Assembly (NCBI GenBank): GCA_965243525.1
Contig: OZ251568.1
Span: forward strand, 310,001 to 374,000
Direction of reading: 5' to 3'
Source: WTKD01 sp965243525
Lineage (GTDB): Bacteria; Spirochaetota; Spirochaetia; WTKD01
DNA: 64,000 bases
The translations under genes and the position numbers were made by a program. Within the stretch, counting starts at the first letter, position 1. Every line of letters starts with the position of its first letter. This document shows, piece by piece, positions 62,511-64,000 of the stretch. Under the pieces are notes generated by a model. That model searched no databases, was not told the DNA's origin, and was given only the letters and a program-made list of their open reading frames with translations.

Positions 62511-63708
62511 AGAATAATCCTCCTATTTTTCCTTGTAATTCTGTGATACTTGGCGTAACTGTTGACGGATCAATGAACTGCTTGGTCGGTGATCCAACCG
62601 TTCCAATCTGCAAAAAGACATCAAGGATCTGTGATAAGATATCCTTTAGGCTTGCAGCTGCTGTCTTAAATCCAAAAAGATTCTGGTTTGCATCGAGGCT
62701 CAGGCTTGCAGTGCCGTCGGTAAGCTCATAGGCATCCTTTGATCCAAAACATTGGAGCACCACGGGAAAGCCAGGGTTGTCATCGATATACCCAATCAGA
62801 ACAAAAGAACCAACTCCCGGAAGGGAATAGGCACTCTTGGACTCTGCCCATTGTTGGGAGACGACTAAGGCATCACAGAAGAATCCTGTTTTTTCAAGTG
62901 ATCCCGGTGTGAGAAGCTCTGCCTTCAGGCTACCTTGCTGAGCATCAACCGCACGCACAACGGCCAATTGGAGCCTTGGAGCCATCGCTTCCCTGTTCAA
63001 CTGCGCTGCCCCATCTGGATAGAGAAAGAGCTTGTGCGTATCAACCGTATAGATCAGATGTGATCGAGCCACATGGCTGCTCTTCCCATCGATGCTGATC
63101 GGCTGCGACTGGCGGGCGATGACCTTCTGCGGCAAAACAAGGATGCGATCGTCGTAGCGTTTGAGGATGTTCTCCCCGGTCTGCAAACGTATCGATGATC
63201 CTTGCAACGGTGTCTTTTCGATGTGCAAAATGTCATCCGCATCACAGAAGATGCGATACTCCTGCATATCCTGGCCATAGGCCTGCAAGGCATCAAAGAG
63301 CAATTGCAAGGCTCGATGTCCTGGTGTCTCGTATACATGAAAGTTTCGCAAAACCTGTGCAGGAATTGCAACGGATATCGTGGATATTCCACAGAGGGTG
63401 CAAATCTCTTCTGCAAGCTGCTTTGCTGATCGTCGTGCATACGATATGGAAATCGGCGTATAGAGTTTTTCAGCCTGATCAAGCACATAAGCTTGGATGT
63501 ACTGATGCGTTCGGGTGATATGTCCCAAGACCCCCGTGGCAATGCGTGTCTTGTCTAGACTTATCTCCACCGGAGCATCTGCTTGCATCGCCGATTCTTC
63601 ACTTATGGGTACACGTATTATAGTAGTGCTAAAGGGGCTCGAACGATCAGTGATAGATTCGATGCGCTGTACGAGTCGCAGCGATCCCTGTATACGCAGT
63701 TCAATCAC
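62503..63708 (-). CDS. Baseplate hub protein (gpD-like) with spike-like C-terminus
   Basis: 401 residues from GTG 63708, preceded by GGGGGA. The first ~300 residues look like a hub of the P2 gpD type: VEISLDKTRIATGVLGHIT, a LysM-like middle AKQLAEEICTLCGIS, and YRIFCDADDILHIEKTP. Residues ~260-350 (LKAELLTPGSLEKTGFFCDALV; YSLPGVGSFVLIGYIDDNPG) resemble the OB-fold part of gpV spikes, suggesting a hub-spike fusion. It lies downstream of the partial gene at the window edge, whose stop it overlaps. Confidence 0.62.
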   Translation of the reverse strand: MIELRIQGSLRLVQRIESITDRSSPFSTTIIRVPISEESAMQADAPVEISLDKTRIATGVLGHITRTHQYIQAYVLDQAEKLYTPISISYARRSAKQLAEEICTLCGISTISVAIPAQVLRNFHVYETPGHRALQLLFDALQAYGQDMQEYRIFCDADDILHIEKTPLQGSSIRLQTGENILKRYDDRILVLPQKVIARQSQPISIDGKSSHVARSHLIYTVDTHKLFLYPDGAAQLNREAMAPRLQLAVVRAVDAQQGSLKAELLTPGSLEKTGFFCDALVVSQQWAESKSAYSLPGVGSFVLIGYIDDNPGFPVVLQCFGSKDAYELTDGTASLSLDANQNLFGFKTAAASLKDILSQILDVFLQIGTVGSPTKQFIDPSTVTPSITELQGKIGGLFYE

Positions 63709-64000
63709 GAGGAGTCCCCCGCGAATAATTGTTCAGGGCTTCACGATGCTCGGGACTTTCTTCAATTGAATAAGCAGGTGCCGCTGGTTCCGGAGTATCT
63801 GTGCTGATTCCTGTGATGCGTCGCTGAGTTGCTACCTCAACGAATGCAAGGTCAGCACCCACCAAGGAATCCTTTGCATACGAGAAAGACAAGGATGTCC
63901 AATAAACCTCGTATACACCAATTGCGTTGATGTAATCCTGTTCGATACTATGAACTACGGGAATGCCCTGTTGTGAGCGTTCAAACTCTGTTTGCAGGGT
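63701..64000 (-). CDS. Partial gene of the baseplate operon, C-terminal 99 residues
   Basis: The frame is open to the right edge and ends at 63701, overlapping the hub gene by 8 bases. The visible part contains VVHSIEQDYINAIGVYEVYW and a Pro/Ala-rich end (TDTPEPAAPAYSIEE). It has no recognisable domain. By position it would be a tail-tube-proximal or LysM-type joining protein. Confidence 0.5.
   Translation of the reverse strand, partial: TLQTEFERSQQGIPVVHSIEQDYINAIGVYEVYWTSLSFSYAKDSLVGADLAFVEVATQRRITGISTDTPEPAAPAYSIEESPEHREALNNYSRGTPRD

Noticed and set aside
1..64000. A DGR reverse transcriptase or template repeat, a DNA invertase or an integrase that could drive cassette exchange.
   Set aside because: I found no frame with such motifs and no inverted cassette ends; any such factor must be encoded outside the window.
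1..64000. tRNA or rRNA genes and prophage attachment sites.
   Set aside because: No cloverleaf, conserved T-loop stretch, rRNA-like sequence or tRNA-end duplication was recognised by eye; a covariance-model search would be decisive.

Overview
The window looks like a bacterial chromosome or prophage region of roughly 45% GC, probably from a spirochaete. That assignment is an inference from the many Cys-anchored lipoproteins with loose lipoboxes, the two lipoproteins resembling the Treponema TvpA class of diversity-generating-retroelement targets, and a glycosidase ending in an outer-membrane barrel. No rRNA, tRNA, integrase, capsid, terminase or portal gene is visible. Almost everything encodes phage tail parts or surface-exposed proteins.

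Layout. (1) 1-7842, minus strand: a siphovirus-like tail module, transcribed leftwards as terminator-like protein, tail tube, gpG/gpGT-type chaperone pair with a classic -1 slippery heptamer, short tape measure, and a giant hub/tip protein that runs off the left edge. The C-terminal part of the tip protein is a GLUG-repeat beta-helix. (2) 8436-12118: a decayed lipoprotein domain and three small lipoproteins of one paralogous family. (3) 12201-29275: three complete cassettes. Each has a shared leader, a 1343-1860 codon tail-tip-like GLUG protein without the hub domain, a coupled 197-residue protein and a hairpin terminator. Between cassettes 2 and 3 lies the 3-prime scrap of a fourth. (4) 29451-44325, minus strand: an array of separately promoted lipoproteins. 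Most belong to the jelly-roll/CBM-like family. Two (29451-30353 and 33235-34164) are C-type-lectin/FGE-fold proteins whose C-termini differ in a pattern typical of adenine-directed mutagenesis. A GH17-like glucanase lipoprotein and one frameshifted pseudogene are also present. (5) 44432-48219: a glycosidase fused to an outer-membrane barrel, coupled to a CBM9-like lipoprotein. (6) 48577-58806, plus strand: six GLUG lipoproteins; the last two are near-identical duplicates interleaved with minus-strand copies of a tail-fibre-assembly-like gene. (7) 58803-64000, minus strand: a contractile-type baseplate operon (hub, small protein, gpW/gp25, baseplate J, gpI-like, collar fibre, Tfa-like).

Read together, the window is a variation locus. 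Phage-tail recognition tips and cell-surface lipoproteins share one repeat fold (GLUG) and occur as autonomous cassettes with nearly identical flanks. There are direct traces of recombination between them: a high-identity tract shared by the tail-tip gene and cassette 2, a microhomology junction, tandem duplications and decayed copies. A second diversification route, DGR mutagenesis acting from elsewhere, is suggested by the FGE-fold pair. That tip cassettes feed variation into the tail tip is inference; the shared sequence is directly visible.
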